A DNA stretch of 40,466 nucleotides from Myxococcus stipitatus (GTDB lineage: Bacteria; Myxococcota; Myxococcia; Myxococcales; Myxococcaceae): contig NZ_JAKCFI010000024.1 of NCBI RefSeq assembly GCF_021412625.1, forward strand, positions 1-40,466, in the 5' to 3' direction. Every line of letters starts with the position of its first letter. The first letter of the stretch is position 1. The notes under the pieces were generated by a model. That model ran no database searches. It saw nothing but the letters and a program-made list of their open reading frames with translations, and was not told the origin of the DNA. Positions 1-7,178 of this stretch are shown piece after piece. The position numbers and the translations under genes are program-made.

Positions 1-204
1 CGCAGCCCGGGCCGCCTCGTCCTCCGCGCTGGTGGACGACGGCTTCAACTCCTTGGCCACCGGCGGCAACTTCTCCGTCTTCTTGCCGAAGAGACGCCGC
101 TCCAGCGCCGCCATCTTCGCCTCCAGCGCCGTCATCCGCTCGCGAAGCTCTTCGGCTTCCTCGCGCCAGGGGCAGAAGTGGTCTTGGGGAAGCTCGCGTG
201 GCAC
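1..204 (-). CDS. tnpC: IS66 transposase TnpC, N-terminal fragment (cut by window edge)
   Basis: The minus-strand frame reads a Glu/Arg/Leu-rich heptad stretch followed by RRLFGKKTEKLPP. This matches the N-terminal leucine-zipper-like segment and the LFGRKSEKL-type signature of IS66 DDE transposases. The catalytic domain would lie outside the window. No ATG is present near the 5' end; GTG at 204 or TTG at 207, about 40 bases after the tnpB stop, are the possible starts, so the start is uncertain. Upstream of these the frame stays open into tnpB without another good start. Confidence 0.7.
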   Translation of the reverse strand, partial: MPRELPQDHFCPWREEAEELRERMTALEAKMAALERRLFGKKTEKLPPVAKELKPSSTSAEDEAARAA

Positions 205-244
205 CAAGTGACAACACCCCGTTGCGCCGCCGTCTGTCCTCGCG

Positions 245-610
245 TCACGAGGACGTGTGGCCGGGAGGCGTCCAGGCGGGCGGGCGTTTGACTTCGGTGA
301 CGTCCATCCCGTCCAGCAGCATCGCCCACTGCGTCGCGTCCAGGTGCACCGCACTCGCGTCGGCGTCCACCTTCGGCAGCCGGAAGCGGCCCGTCTCCAG
401 TCGCTTGTACAGCAGCACGAAGCCTCCCCGACTCCACGTCAGCACCTTGATTCGGTCCCCTCGTCGCGACACGAAGGCGAACAGGTGGCCGGAGTAGACG
501 TCCTCGCCCCAGGCGGACTTCACCAGCGCCATGAGGCCGTCAATCGACTTGCGCATGTCCACCGCCTCGGTGGCCAGCACCACGCGCACGAACGCAGGAA
601 GCGTGAACAC
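245..610 (-). CDS. tnpB: IS66 family accessory protein TnpB (Orf2)
   Basis: This 121-residue protein has the features of IS66 Orf2/TnpB: the early DMRKSIDGLMALV segment, GHLFAFVSRRGDRIKVL, and a central WSRGGFVLLYKRLE stretch. Length is as usual for the family. The start codon is GTG (610), four bases after the tnpA stop, which suggests coupled translation. TnpB is required for transposition in family members that carry it, though its biochemical role is unsettled. The gene looks intact. Confidence 0.93.
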   Translation of the reverse strand: MFTLPAFVRVVLATEAVDMRKSIDGLMALVKSAWGEDVYSGHLFAFVSRRGDRIKVLTWSRGGFVLLYKRLETGRFRLPKVDADASAVHLDATQWAMLLDGMDVTEVKRPPAWTPPGHTSS

Positions 611-614
611 GCGC

Positions 615-929
615 TCACCTGCCCAGCGCGGTGACGAGTTGGGCCACGTACTCGACGTCGGCGCCCACAGGGAACCGCAGCCGGGCTCCGCTGGCCAGCA
701 CCACCTCGAGTTGCACGGGACTCTCCCGCGCGACGGCCGCCACCTCCACCGGCAACAGGCGCACCGCGGGGGCCTTCCGGGCGGCCTGGCGTCGGCGCCG
801 GTACACCCACGACTGCAACGTGCTCAACCTCAGCCCTATCTGCGCGGAGAACGCCTTCTGCGTCAGTCCGCTCGCCTCGAACGCCTCGGCGACCTGCAAC
901 CACTCCTGCTTCTCACCCGGCTTCGACAT
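615..929 (-). CDS. tnpA: IS66 family accessory protein TnpA (helix-turn-helix)
   Basis: The 104-residue protein has an N-terminal helix-turn-helix region (EWLQVAEAFEASGLTQKAFS, then GLRLSTLQSWVYRRRR), typical of IS66 Orf1/TnpA. A basic linker and a short C-terminal domain follow (VQLEVVLASGARLRFPVGAD). It is the first gene of the tnpA-tnpB-tnpC set and starts with ATG. It probably binds DNA during transposition. The reading frame is intact. Confidence 0.9.
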   Translation of the reverse strand: MSKPGEKQEWLQVAEAFEASGLTQKAFSAQIGLRLSTLQSWVYRRRRQAARKAPAVRLLPVEVAAVARESPVQLEVVLASGARLRFPVGADVEYVAQLVTALGR

Positions 930-964
930 TCCGGCCAGGGTCCACCACGACGGCTACCCCGGCA

Positions 965-1294
965 ATGCCTCCCGCCACGTTGCTCGCCGGACGGTTACTC
1001 GTGACCGACGAGGAAGGCGCGCTCGCGGTCGAGGCGCTGCTGCTCGCGACGAGTTCGCTCTCCGACGTCATCGGCAGCGAGCTGCCGACCTACGAGCTCC
1101 CCATCAGCGACGAGCAGGTGTCGGTGCTGGCCGGCACGCTCAGCGGGCCGGTGGGCTCGTCGGGCCAGGAGGCCATGTTCAAGCTCTATTTCTACAATTG
1201 GGGCAACGGCCACTTCACGATCATCTTCGAGTTCAACAACGAGCACGATGGCTTCGGGTACGACAGCAAGGGCGGTTGGTTCACCCTCCAGTGA
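965..1294 (+). CDS. Hypothetical protein, possibly 5'-truncated by the IS66 element
   Basis: This open frame of 109 residues has convincing protein-like composition, especially its second half (FKLYFYNWGNGHFTIIFEFN followed by NEHDGFGYDSKGGWF), which looks like a beta-rich domain ending in a short Trp-Phe tail. I do not recognise the family. The ATG at 965 has no good ribosome binding site, and the same frame stays open upstream into the IS66 end (at least to about 923). The native gene may therefore have been longer and been cut by the insertion. No neighbour on the right appears co-transcribed. Confidence 0.5.
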   Translation: MPPATLLAGRLLVTDEEGALAVEALLLATSSLSDVIGSELPTYELPISDEQVSVLAGTLSGPVGSSGQEAMFKLYFYNWGNGHFTIIFEFNNEHDGFGYDSKGGWFTLQ

Positions 1295-1809
1295 CGCGTA
1301 CCTGCTGACCTCGCCCGCGGGTCGAGGCGCTGGCTGGCCACGTGCGTCCAAAATCGCGGCGCGCGGCACTACCGTGAGAGGCTGCGGCTCGGAGAGTCGC
1401 TCGACGATGTCCAGCGCCTGCCGGGCGCCGAGCACCTCGCGCATCGGGTGCTTGGCGCCGCGGTACGCCATCCGCGCCCGAGCAAGCCCCGTCCGCTTCG
1501 GTGCTACGTATCTTCCGGCTCGGTGGATGGTTCACGTGCCTTCCGTGGGCGGGTCGTGTCTCTTGCGCCTTGGAAGGGGGGAGCCTCCACCCGCTGTTTC
1601 GGCCGGCGTGGCCATTGAACGAGGGTGCGTCGCGGACCCCGCCGTGCGTGGGCCGAGCCATGCTGCGAAGCGACGGTGGCACCCGCGTAGACGACGCGCC
1701 ACGACGCAGCTGTCAGTACCGGATGGGGCCGGACTCCCGTTCTCAGAGGGAGCGGCGCTTTGCACCGGTCTTGCACTGGCTGCGAGGCTCACCAGTGGAG
1801 GAGGTTCTT
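1295..1809. other. Intergenic stretch, nothing firmly recognised
   Basis: About 515 bases without a supported gene. A short minus-strand frame around 1330-1500 has some protein-like residues (MAYRGAKHPMREVLGARQAL) and might be the tail of a decayed gene, but I cannot name it. The last bases (1796-1803, GGAGGAGG) are the ribosome binding site of the next gene. Confidence 0.4.
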
Positions 1810-2877
1810 ATGCGATGGATGCGCACGTTGACATTGGGGGTGCTGGCGGTGTCGGGCGGCTGTACCGAGAGCAAGGTGGAGGAGGGACAGGACATCGCGC
1901 TGAACGGGCGCCTCCTCGACGAGGCTGGCGCGCCGCTCTCCGACGCGCTGCTGAAGGTCTACCGCAGCGAGAACTCCGCGTGTGCGCTCGCGGCCCTCTC
2001 GTCGAGCTGGAGGTCGGTGAAGACCCGCGCGGATGGCACCTTCGGGTTCGACCTGCTGGGCGCCGACACGCGCAATGGGAGCATCGCGCGGTGCTTCATC
2101 GTCCGCTCGCCCGAGCAGCCCCAGGGAAGGCATGTTTCGGCCTCCTTCCTCATCCAGGAGGCGGAGGTGGCGCTGCCTTCCCTCCAGGAGTGGACGGGCT
2201 CGCTGACGGTGGCCGAGGAGGCGCAAGGGGTGAGCGTGGGCTTCCGGCCGCTGTCCGCCACGCACGGCGGCACCAGCAATGAACACGTGCTGTACCTCTA
2301 CCCGCCGGGCGGCAGGGAGGCCTGGCAGGTGCTCAAGGCCTCCTCGCCGGTTCACCTGAGTGACTACGTCCTCGAGGACGCGCGGGACCTCGAGGCCTCC
2401 ATCATCACCCAGCGCGATGCGAAGGCGGGGAGCGTGACGGTGGGCTTCACCTATTTGAGCGATGACGTGGTCCTCCCGCGCCGCGCCCTGGTGCCGGTCA
2501 GCCGTGGCGCCGCGTGCACCTATCTGAACGCCGAGACGCCCTGCCGCCTCACCAACGGAGACCTCGGCGGAGCCGTGCTCTTCCAGGAGGGTGTAAAGGA
2601 GGTCACCGTGCAGCTCTCGAGGCCCGCGGTGCTGCGCAAGGCCGTGCTGCGCAACTTCGGCGTGGCGGGCACCATGAACGAGCTGGTGCTGGAGGGAAGC
2701 GCCGACGGGACCCAGTGGGTGTCCCTGGCCAACCTGCTCGACGAGAACAGTGGGCGGCCCTTCAGGGAGCTGGACCTCACGGGCACGACAGCGGTGTCGC
2801 AGGTTCGCGTGCGGGCCGTCCCGAGGGATTCGGTGGGGGGCTTGCACGCGCTGGGGCAGCTCTCGCTCTTCGAGTAG
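1810..2877 (+). CDS. Secreted lipoprotein with Cna-B/CarboxypepD-like and discoidin-like segments
   Basis: A 355-residue protein beginning with a lipoprotein signal peptide (LTLGVLAVSGGC, acylated Cys about residue 18). Residues about 30-110 (LNGRLLDEAGAPLSDALLKV, DGTFGFDLL) resemble a carboxypeptidase-regulatory-like beta-sandwich. The C-terminal part (LVLEGSADGTQWVSLANL, then VSQVRVRAV) resembles a discoidin/F5-8C-like domain. Start ATG 1810 is preceded by a strong GGAGGAGG at 1796-1803. The protein is expected on the outer membrane or cell surface. The substrate is unknown, and the domain assignments come from pattern only. Confidence 0.75.
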   Translation: MRWMRTLTLGVLAVSGGCTESKVEEGQDIALNGRLLDEAGAPLSDALLKVYRSENSACALAALSSSWRSVKTRADGTFGFDLLGADTRNGSIARCFIVRSPEQPQGRHVSASFLIQEAEVALPSLQEWTGSLTVAEEAQGVSVGFRPLSATHGGTSNEHVLYLYPPGGREAWQVLKASSPVHLSDYVLEDARDLEASIITQRDAKAGSVTVGFTYLSDDVVLPRRALVPVSRGAACTYLNAETPCRLTNGDLGGAVLFQEGVKEVTVQLSRPAVLRKAVLRNFGVAGTMNELVLEGSADGTQWVSLANLLDENSGRPFRELDLTGTTAVSQVRVRAVPRDSVGGLHALGQLSLFE

Positions 2878-3373
2878 CCTCCGCCAGGACTCCGCGCCTG
2901 GAGTCGTCCGAGGCGCGTGGGCACGACCTCTCGCACCACCGTGTTCGCCGTGGCGCGGTCGAGCGTGTCCCACGCGCTGGTTGTCGTCTCGGCCGCGCCC
3001 AGGAGCGCGCCGACATTCCAGGTCCCGGCCGCGACCTCCGCCTCTCTCTCAGCGACAGCCGCGCCTGGGTCGCCCGCACCTCCCCGGGGAACCGGGTGGA
3101 GCCGCCGGTGCTGTGCTGCCCGGCACCGTGAACGCCCCGACGTCGCGCGCTCCCTCACGGCCTCACGCCGAGGTGTTCGGCACGCCCGGAACGTGTCTTG
3201 ACGCGCCCGCACCCAACCCATGACGCAGCGCCCGAAGTCTCGACGGGCATGCGTATTGTCTCATCATGCAAGAAAGTCGGATGCGTGCTCGCCCTTGCGG
3301 GCCGCCGTGCTGCGTATTCCGCCATCCCTAATGGGCTGGATTAAGTGGCTTAGGCGGCTGAACAAGCTATCCA
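2878..3373. other. Intergenic region upstream of the geosmin operon
   Basis: About 500 bases with no supported gene. The left 300 bases are very GC-rich with only shadow-like frames. From about 3230 the base composition falls markedly and the sequence looks like a promoter/leader region for the geosmin synthase operon, which has a long upstream non-coding region. Confidence 0.5.
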
Positions 3374-3402
3374 TGGAAATGACTTAGATAAGACAGTACA
3401 AT
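3374..3402 (+). promoter_or_regulatory. Candidate promoter of the geosmin synthase-encapsulin operon
   Basis: In the AT-richer stretch before geoA, TACAAT (3397-3402) is a good -10-like hexamer. TGGAAA (3374-3379) lies 17 bases upstream as a weak -35 (4 of 6 consensus bases). It would give a leader of about 18 bases containing the AAGAGG ribosome binding site at 3416-3421. Pattern only; a developmental or alternative sigma factor could use a different site. Confidence 0.3.
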
Positions 3403-3426
3403 CGGTCATTCCAGCAAGAGGCACGC

Positions 3427-5685
3427 ATGTCCAAGGCGCGGCAGAAACAACCCTTCCAGCTTCCGGAGTTCTACGTCCCCTGGCCCGCGCGCCTGAATCC
3501 GAACGTCGAAGCAGCCCGTGTCCACACCAAGGCCTGGGCCTACGAGATGGGCATCCTGGGCCCGCCGCGGGATGGCACGGACCGCGAAATCTGGTCCGAA
3601 CGCCGCTTCGACGGCATGGACTACGCGCTGCTCTGCGCATACACGCACCCGGAGGCGCCGGGCCCGGAGCTGGACCTCATCACGGACTGGTATGTCTGGG
3701 TTTTCTACTTCGACGACCACTTCCTCGAGGTCTACAAGCATCCACGCGACATCTCCGGCGGTCAGGCCTACCTGGACCGGCTGCCGCTGTTCATGCCGTT
3801 GGACATGTCCCAGACGCCGCCGGAGCCCACCAACGCGGTGGAGCGCGGGCTGAGGGACCTCTGGATTCGCACCGTGCCTTCCATGTCCATGGACTGGCGC
3901 CGGCGCTTCTTCGAAAACACGAAACATCTGCTCGATGAGTCGATGTGGGAAATCGTCAACATCAGCGAAGCACGCATCGCCAACCCCATCGAGTACATCG
4001 AGATGCGCCGCAAGGTCGGTGGCGCGCCCTGGTCGTCGGACCTGGTGGAGCACGCCGTGGGCGCGGAGATTCCCGCCCGGGTCGTGAAGAGCCGGCCCCT
4101 GCGCGTCTTCAAGGACACGTTCTCCGACGCGGTCCACCTGCGCAATGACCTGTTCTCCTACGAGCGCGAGATCCTGGAGGAGGGCGAGCTCTCCAACGGC
4201 GTGCTGGTGGTGGAGAAGTTCCTCGACTGCGATACCCAGCGCGCGGCCGACCTGGTCAACGACCTGCTGACGTCCCGGCTCCAGCAATTCGAGACCACCG
4301 CCGCCACGGAGCTGCCGTGGCTGTTCGCGGAGTATGGCCTCGACCCCGTGGAGCAGGGCCAGGTGCTCACGTACCTGCGCGGCCTCCAGGACTGGCAGTC
4401 CGGCGGTCACGAGTGGCACATGCGCTCCAACCGCTACATGAACAAGAACGCGGAGCGCCGCGCGGAGTTCGTCCTCCCGCTGCCCGGCGGCCTGGGCACC
4501 TCCGCCCTGCGCCTGCCCATGACGGCTGGCGCGCTGGGGCTGGGGCCTCGCGCGAAGTCCTTCAGCCACCTTCCCCGTCAGCGCGTGGGCCCGGTGAAGC
4601 TGCCGGAGTTCTACATGCCGTACAGCACGTACCTGAGCCCCCACCTGGAGGGCGCGCGCAGGAACTCCAAGGACTGGGCGCGCCGCATGGGCATGCTGGA
4701 GGTGCTGCCCGGCGTGGGGCTCTCCATCTGGGACGACCACAAGTTCGACGTGGCGGACGTGGCCCTCTGCGGCGCGCTCATCCACCCGGACGCGACCGCC
4801 GGGCAGCTGGACCTCACCGCGTGCTGGCTCGTCTGGGGAACCTACGCGGACGACTACTTCCCGGCGCTCTATGGCCACACGCGGGACATGCCTGGCGCGA
4901 AGGTGTTCAACGCCCGCCTCGCCCAGTTCATGCCGGACGACGTGGACGCGCCCCATCCGGCGGTGCCCACGAACCCGGTCGAAATGGGGCTGGCGGACCT
5001 GTGGAAGCGCACGGCCGGCCCGCTCACCCCACGAGGCCGCACGCTGTTCCGCAAGGCCATCCAGGACATGACGGAGAGCTGGCTCTGGGAGCTGAACAAC
5101 CAGATCCTCAACCGCGTGCCGGACCCCGTGGACTACGTGGAGATGCGCCGCAAGACGTTCGGCTCCGACCTCACGATGAGCCTGTCTCGGCTCTCCAAGG
5201 GGGATGCCGTGCCGGAGGACGTCTTCAACACCCGCACGCTGCGCGGGCTGGAGAACTCCGCGGCGGACTATGCCTGCTTCGTCAACGACATCTTCTCCTA
5301 CCAGAAGGAGATTGAATTCGAGGGCGAGCTCAACAACTGCGTGCTCGTGGCCCAGAAGTTCCTGGACCTGGACAAGGACGCGGCGGTGCTGGTGGTCAAC
5401 GACCTGATGACCGCGCGCATGAAGCAGTTCGAGCACCTGGTGGCCAAGGAGCTTCCGGTGGTCATCCGCACCTTCGGGCTGGACGCGAAGGCGCAGGAGA
5501 AGCTGAACAAGTACGTGGAGCAGCTCCAGCAGTGGATGGCGGGCATCCCCCGGTGGCACGCGGCGGTGGACCGCTACAAGGAGTTCGAGCTCATCGACGC
5601 GGCGACGCCCAAGTTCAAGACCGGCAACCTCTCCGGCCTGGGGATGTCCGCGACGCGCGTCGCCGAGCTGTTCCGCAACAGATGA
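3427..5685 (+). CDS. geoA: Bifunctional germacradienol/geosmin synthase
   Basis: The 752-residue protein has two homologous terpene-cyclase halves, as in known geosmin synthases. The N-terminal half converts farnesyl diphosphate to germacradienol and has the metal-binding DDHFLE (96-101) and NSE motif NDLFSYERE (240-248). The C-terminal half converts germacradienol to geosmin and has DDYFP (475-479) and NDIFSYQKE (620-628). Family-typical blocks include LITDWYVWVF, YIEMRRKVGGAPWS and LQDWQSGGHEWHMRS. ATG 3427 follows AAGAGG by five bases. Residues about 340-390 and the tail after 725 are low-complexity and probably flexible; each carries a GLG[T/M]SA motif. It is first in an operon with two encapsulin-like shell genes, suggesting the enzyme works inside a protein shell. 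All metal-binding motifs are intact. Confidence 0.97.
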   Translation: MSKARQKQPFQLPEFYVPWPARLNPNVEAARVHTKAWAYEMGILGPPRDGTDREIWSERRFDGMDYALLCAYTHPEAPGPELDLITDWYVWVFYFDDHFLEVYKHPRDISGGQAYLDRLPLFMPLDMSQTPPEPTNAVERGLRDLWIRTVPSMSMDWRRRFFENTKHLLDESMWEIVNISEARIANPIEYIEMRRKVGGAPWSSDLVEHAVGAEIPARVVKSRPLRVFKDTFSDAVHLRNDLFSYEREILEEGELSNGVLVVEKFLDCDTQRAADLVNDLLTSRLQQFETTAATELPWLFAEYGLDPVEQGQVLTYLRGLQDWQSGGHEWHMRSNRYMNKNAERRAEFVLPLPGGLGTSALRLPMTAGALGLGPRAKSFSHLPRQRVGPVKLPEFYMPYSTYLSPHLEGARRNSKDWARRMGMLEVLPGVGLSIWDDHKFDVADVALCGALIHPDATAGQLDLTACWLVWGTYADDYFPALYGHTRDMPGAKVFNARLAQFMPDDVDAPHPAVPTNPVEMGLADLWKRTAGPLTPRGRTLFRKAIQDMTESWLWELNNQILNRVPDPVDYVEMRRKTFGSDLTMSLSRLSKGDAVPEDVFNTRTLRGLENSAADYACFVNDIFSYQKEIEFEGELNNCVLVAQKFLDLDKDAAVLVVNDLMTARMKQFEHLVAKELPVVIRTFGLDAKAQEKLNKYVEQLQQWMAGIPRWHAAVDRYKEFELIDAATPKFKTGNLSGLGMSATRVAELFRNR
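4489..4515 (+). other. Candidate encapsulin cargo-docking motif, copy 1 (interdomain linker of geosmin synthase)
   Basis: Encodes GLGTSALRL (residues 355-363) in the low-complexity linker between the two cyclase domains. It matches copy 2 in the C-terminal tail (GLGMSATRV). From memory, the disordered N-terminus of the encapsulin-associated 2-methylisoborneol synthase contains a similar G-x-GTAAL element. Its role in docking to the shell is an inference. Confidence 0.45.
5635..5661 (+). other. Candidate encapsulin cargo-docking motif, copy 2 (C-terminal tail of geosmin synthase)
   Basis: Encodes GLGMSATRV (residues 737-745) near the C-terminus, outside the second cyclase domain. It pairs with copy 1 at 4489-4515. 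Its placement after each catalytic domain fits either an internal gene duplication that kept the motif or a functional tag used twice. Confidence 0.45.
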
Positions 5686-5747
5686 AGGTCCTGACCCGCC
5701 GCGGCGAGCGCGCGGGTCTTCTGATTCCTCAACCCGAAGGGTGACCC

Positions 5748-7145
5748 ATGTCCAACGACACGAAGAAGCTCGACGACAACAGCCTGAGCCTTGGAACCCA
5801 GGCCGCGCGCCAGCTGGCGACGACGACCAAGTCCGAGCCGCAGATGCAGGGCATCTCCTCGCGGTGGCTGCTCAAGCTGCTGCCGTGGGTGCAGGTGTCC
5901 GGTGGTACGTACCGCGTCAACCGCCGCATGACCTACGCGGTGGGCGACGGCCGCGTCACCTTCACCAACACCGGCGCCAAGGTCCAGGTCATCCCGCAGG
6001 AACTCGGCGAGCTGCCGCTCCTGCGCGGCTACGAGGACGTGGAGGTGTTGACCGCTCTCGCCAACCGCTTCGTGCAGAAGGAGTACAAGGCCGGTGAGGT
6101 CATCACGGAGGCCGGCAAGGAGGCGGACTCCATCGTCCTCATCGCCCACGGCAAGGTGAACCGCATCGGCGCCGGCAAGTACGGTGAGCTGGTGGTGCTG
6201 GACACGCTGGCGGACGGCGACCACTACAGCTACCAGGCGCTGCTGGAGTCGCAGGACTTCTGGCAGTTCACCGCCAAGGCCGTGACGCCGGTCATCGCGC
6301 TCATCCTCCAGCAGACGGCCTTCGAGGAGGTGGTGGCGCAGGTGCCGTCGCTCCAGAAGCACATCGAGGACTTCAAGGCCCGCTCGAAGAAGAAGCAGGA
6401 CCCCGCTGGCCAGAAGGCCATCGAGCTGGCCGCCGGCCACCACGGCGAGCTCGTGCTGCCCGGCACCTACGTGGACTACGAGACGCACCCCCGCGAGTAC
6501 GAGCTGTCCGTCGCGCAGACCATCCTGCAGATTCACACGCGCGTCGCGGACCTCTTCAACGACCCGATGAACCAGACCCAGCAGCAGCTGCGGCTGACCG
6601 TCGAGGCGCTGAAGGAGCGCAAGGAGCACGAGCTCATCAACAACCGCGAGTTCGGCTTGCTGCACAACGCCGACCTGAAGCAGCGCATCCACACCCGCTC
6701 TGGCGCGCCGACCCCGGACGACATGGACGAGCTGTTGGCCACGGTCTGGAAGGAGCCGTCCTTCTTCCTGGCCCACCCGCGCGCCATCGCCGCGTTCGGC
6801 CAGGAGTGCAACAAGCGCGGCATCTATCCCACCAGCGTCGACCTGAACGGGAACATGGTGCCCGCGTGGCGTGGCATCCCCATCTTCTCCTGCAACAAGC
6901 TGCCCGTCAGCGAGACGCGCACCACCTCCATCATGCTGATGCGCGTGGGGGAGAAGAACCAGGGCGTGGTCGGCCTGCACCAGGCCGGCATCCCGGATGA
7001 AATCGAGCCCAGCCTCAACGTCCGGTTCATGGGCATCAACGAGAAGGCCATCATGAGCTACCTGGTCACCACGTACTTCTCCGCGGCGGTCCTCACGCCG
7101 GACGCGCTGGGCATCCTGGAGAGCGTGGAGCTGGGCCGCGCGTAG
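5748..7145 (+). CDS. Family 2B encapsulin shell protein 1 (cyclic-nucleotide-binding-like domain inserted)
   Basis: The 465-residue protein is not a transcription factor: it has no helix-turn-helix. Residues 1-90 (MQGISSRWLLKLLPWVQV, GGTYRVNRR) and 225-465 (YELSVAQTILQIHTRV, RKEHELINN, EFGLLHNADLKQRI, HPRAIAAFG, AGIPDEIEPSL) match the HK97-fold shell proteins of the EshA/Cnb type, now classed as Family 2B encapsulins. Residues about 90-210 form a CRP-like cyclic-nucleotide-binding domain inserted into that fold. Its phosphate-binding cassette is degenerate (GDHYSYQAL where GD.FGE.AL is usual; Phe174 at the expected Arg), so normal cAMP binding is unlikely. ATG 5748 lies 62 bases after geoA, with AAGGGTG upstream. 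It is expected to co-assemble with the downstream paralogue around geosmin synthase. Confidence 0.9.
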   Translation: MSNDTKKLDDNSLSLGTQAARQLATTTKSEPQMQGISSRWLLKLLPWVQVSGGTYRVNRRMTYAVGDGRVTFTNTGAKVQVIPQELGELPLLRGYEDVEVLTALANRFVQKEYKAGEVITEAGKEADSIVLIAHGKVNRIGAGKYGELVVLDTLADGDHYSYQALLESQDFWQFTAKAVTPVIALILQQTAFEEVVAQVPSLQKHIEDFKARSKKKQDPAGQKAIELAAGHHGELVLPGTYVDYETHPREYELSVAQTILQIHTRVADLFNDPMNQTQQQLRLTVEALKERKEHELINNREFGLLHNADLKQRIHTRSGAPTPDDMDELLATVWKEPSFFLAHPRAIAAFGQECNKRGIYPTSVDLNGNMVPAWRGIPIFSCNKLPVSETRTTSIMLMRVGEKNQGVVGLHQAGIPDEIEPSLNVRFMGINEKAIMSYLVTTYFSAAVLTPDALGILESVELGRA

Positions 7146-7178
7146 TCCCATGTCCTCACGGAATCGGAAGGTTCTCTC

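Larger units (their letters stand above)
1..957 (-). mobile_element. IS66-family insertion sequence, partial (left part cut by window edge)
   Basis: Three minus-strand genes in the order tnpA, tnpB, tnpC with gaps of a few to about 40 bases match the standard accessory-plus-transposase layout of IS66 elements. The element runs off the window at base 1, inside tnpC. The inner end should lie in the roughly 30 bases upstream of tnpA (930-960), but I could not identify the terminal inverted repeat because the other end is not in the window. The right boundary given is therefore approximate. Confidence 0.8.
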
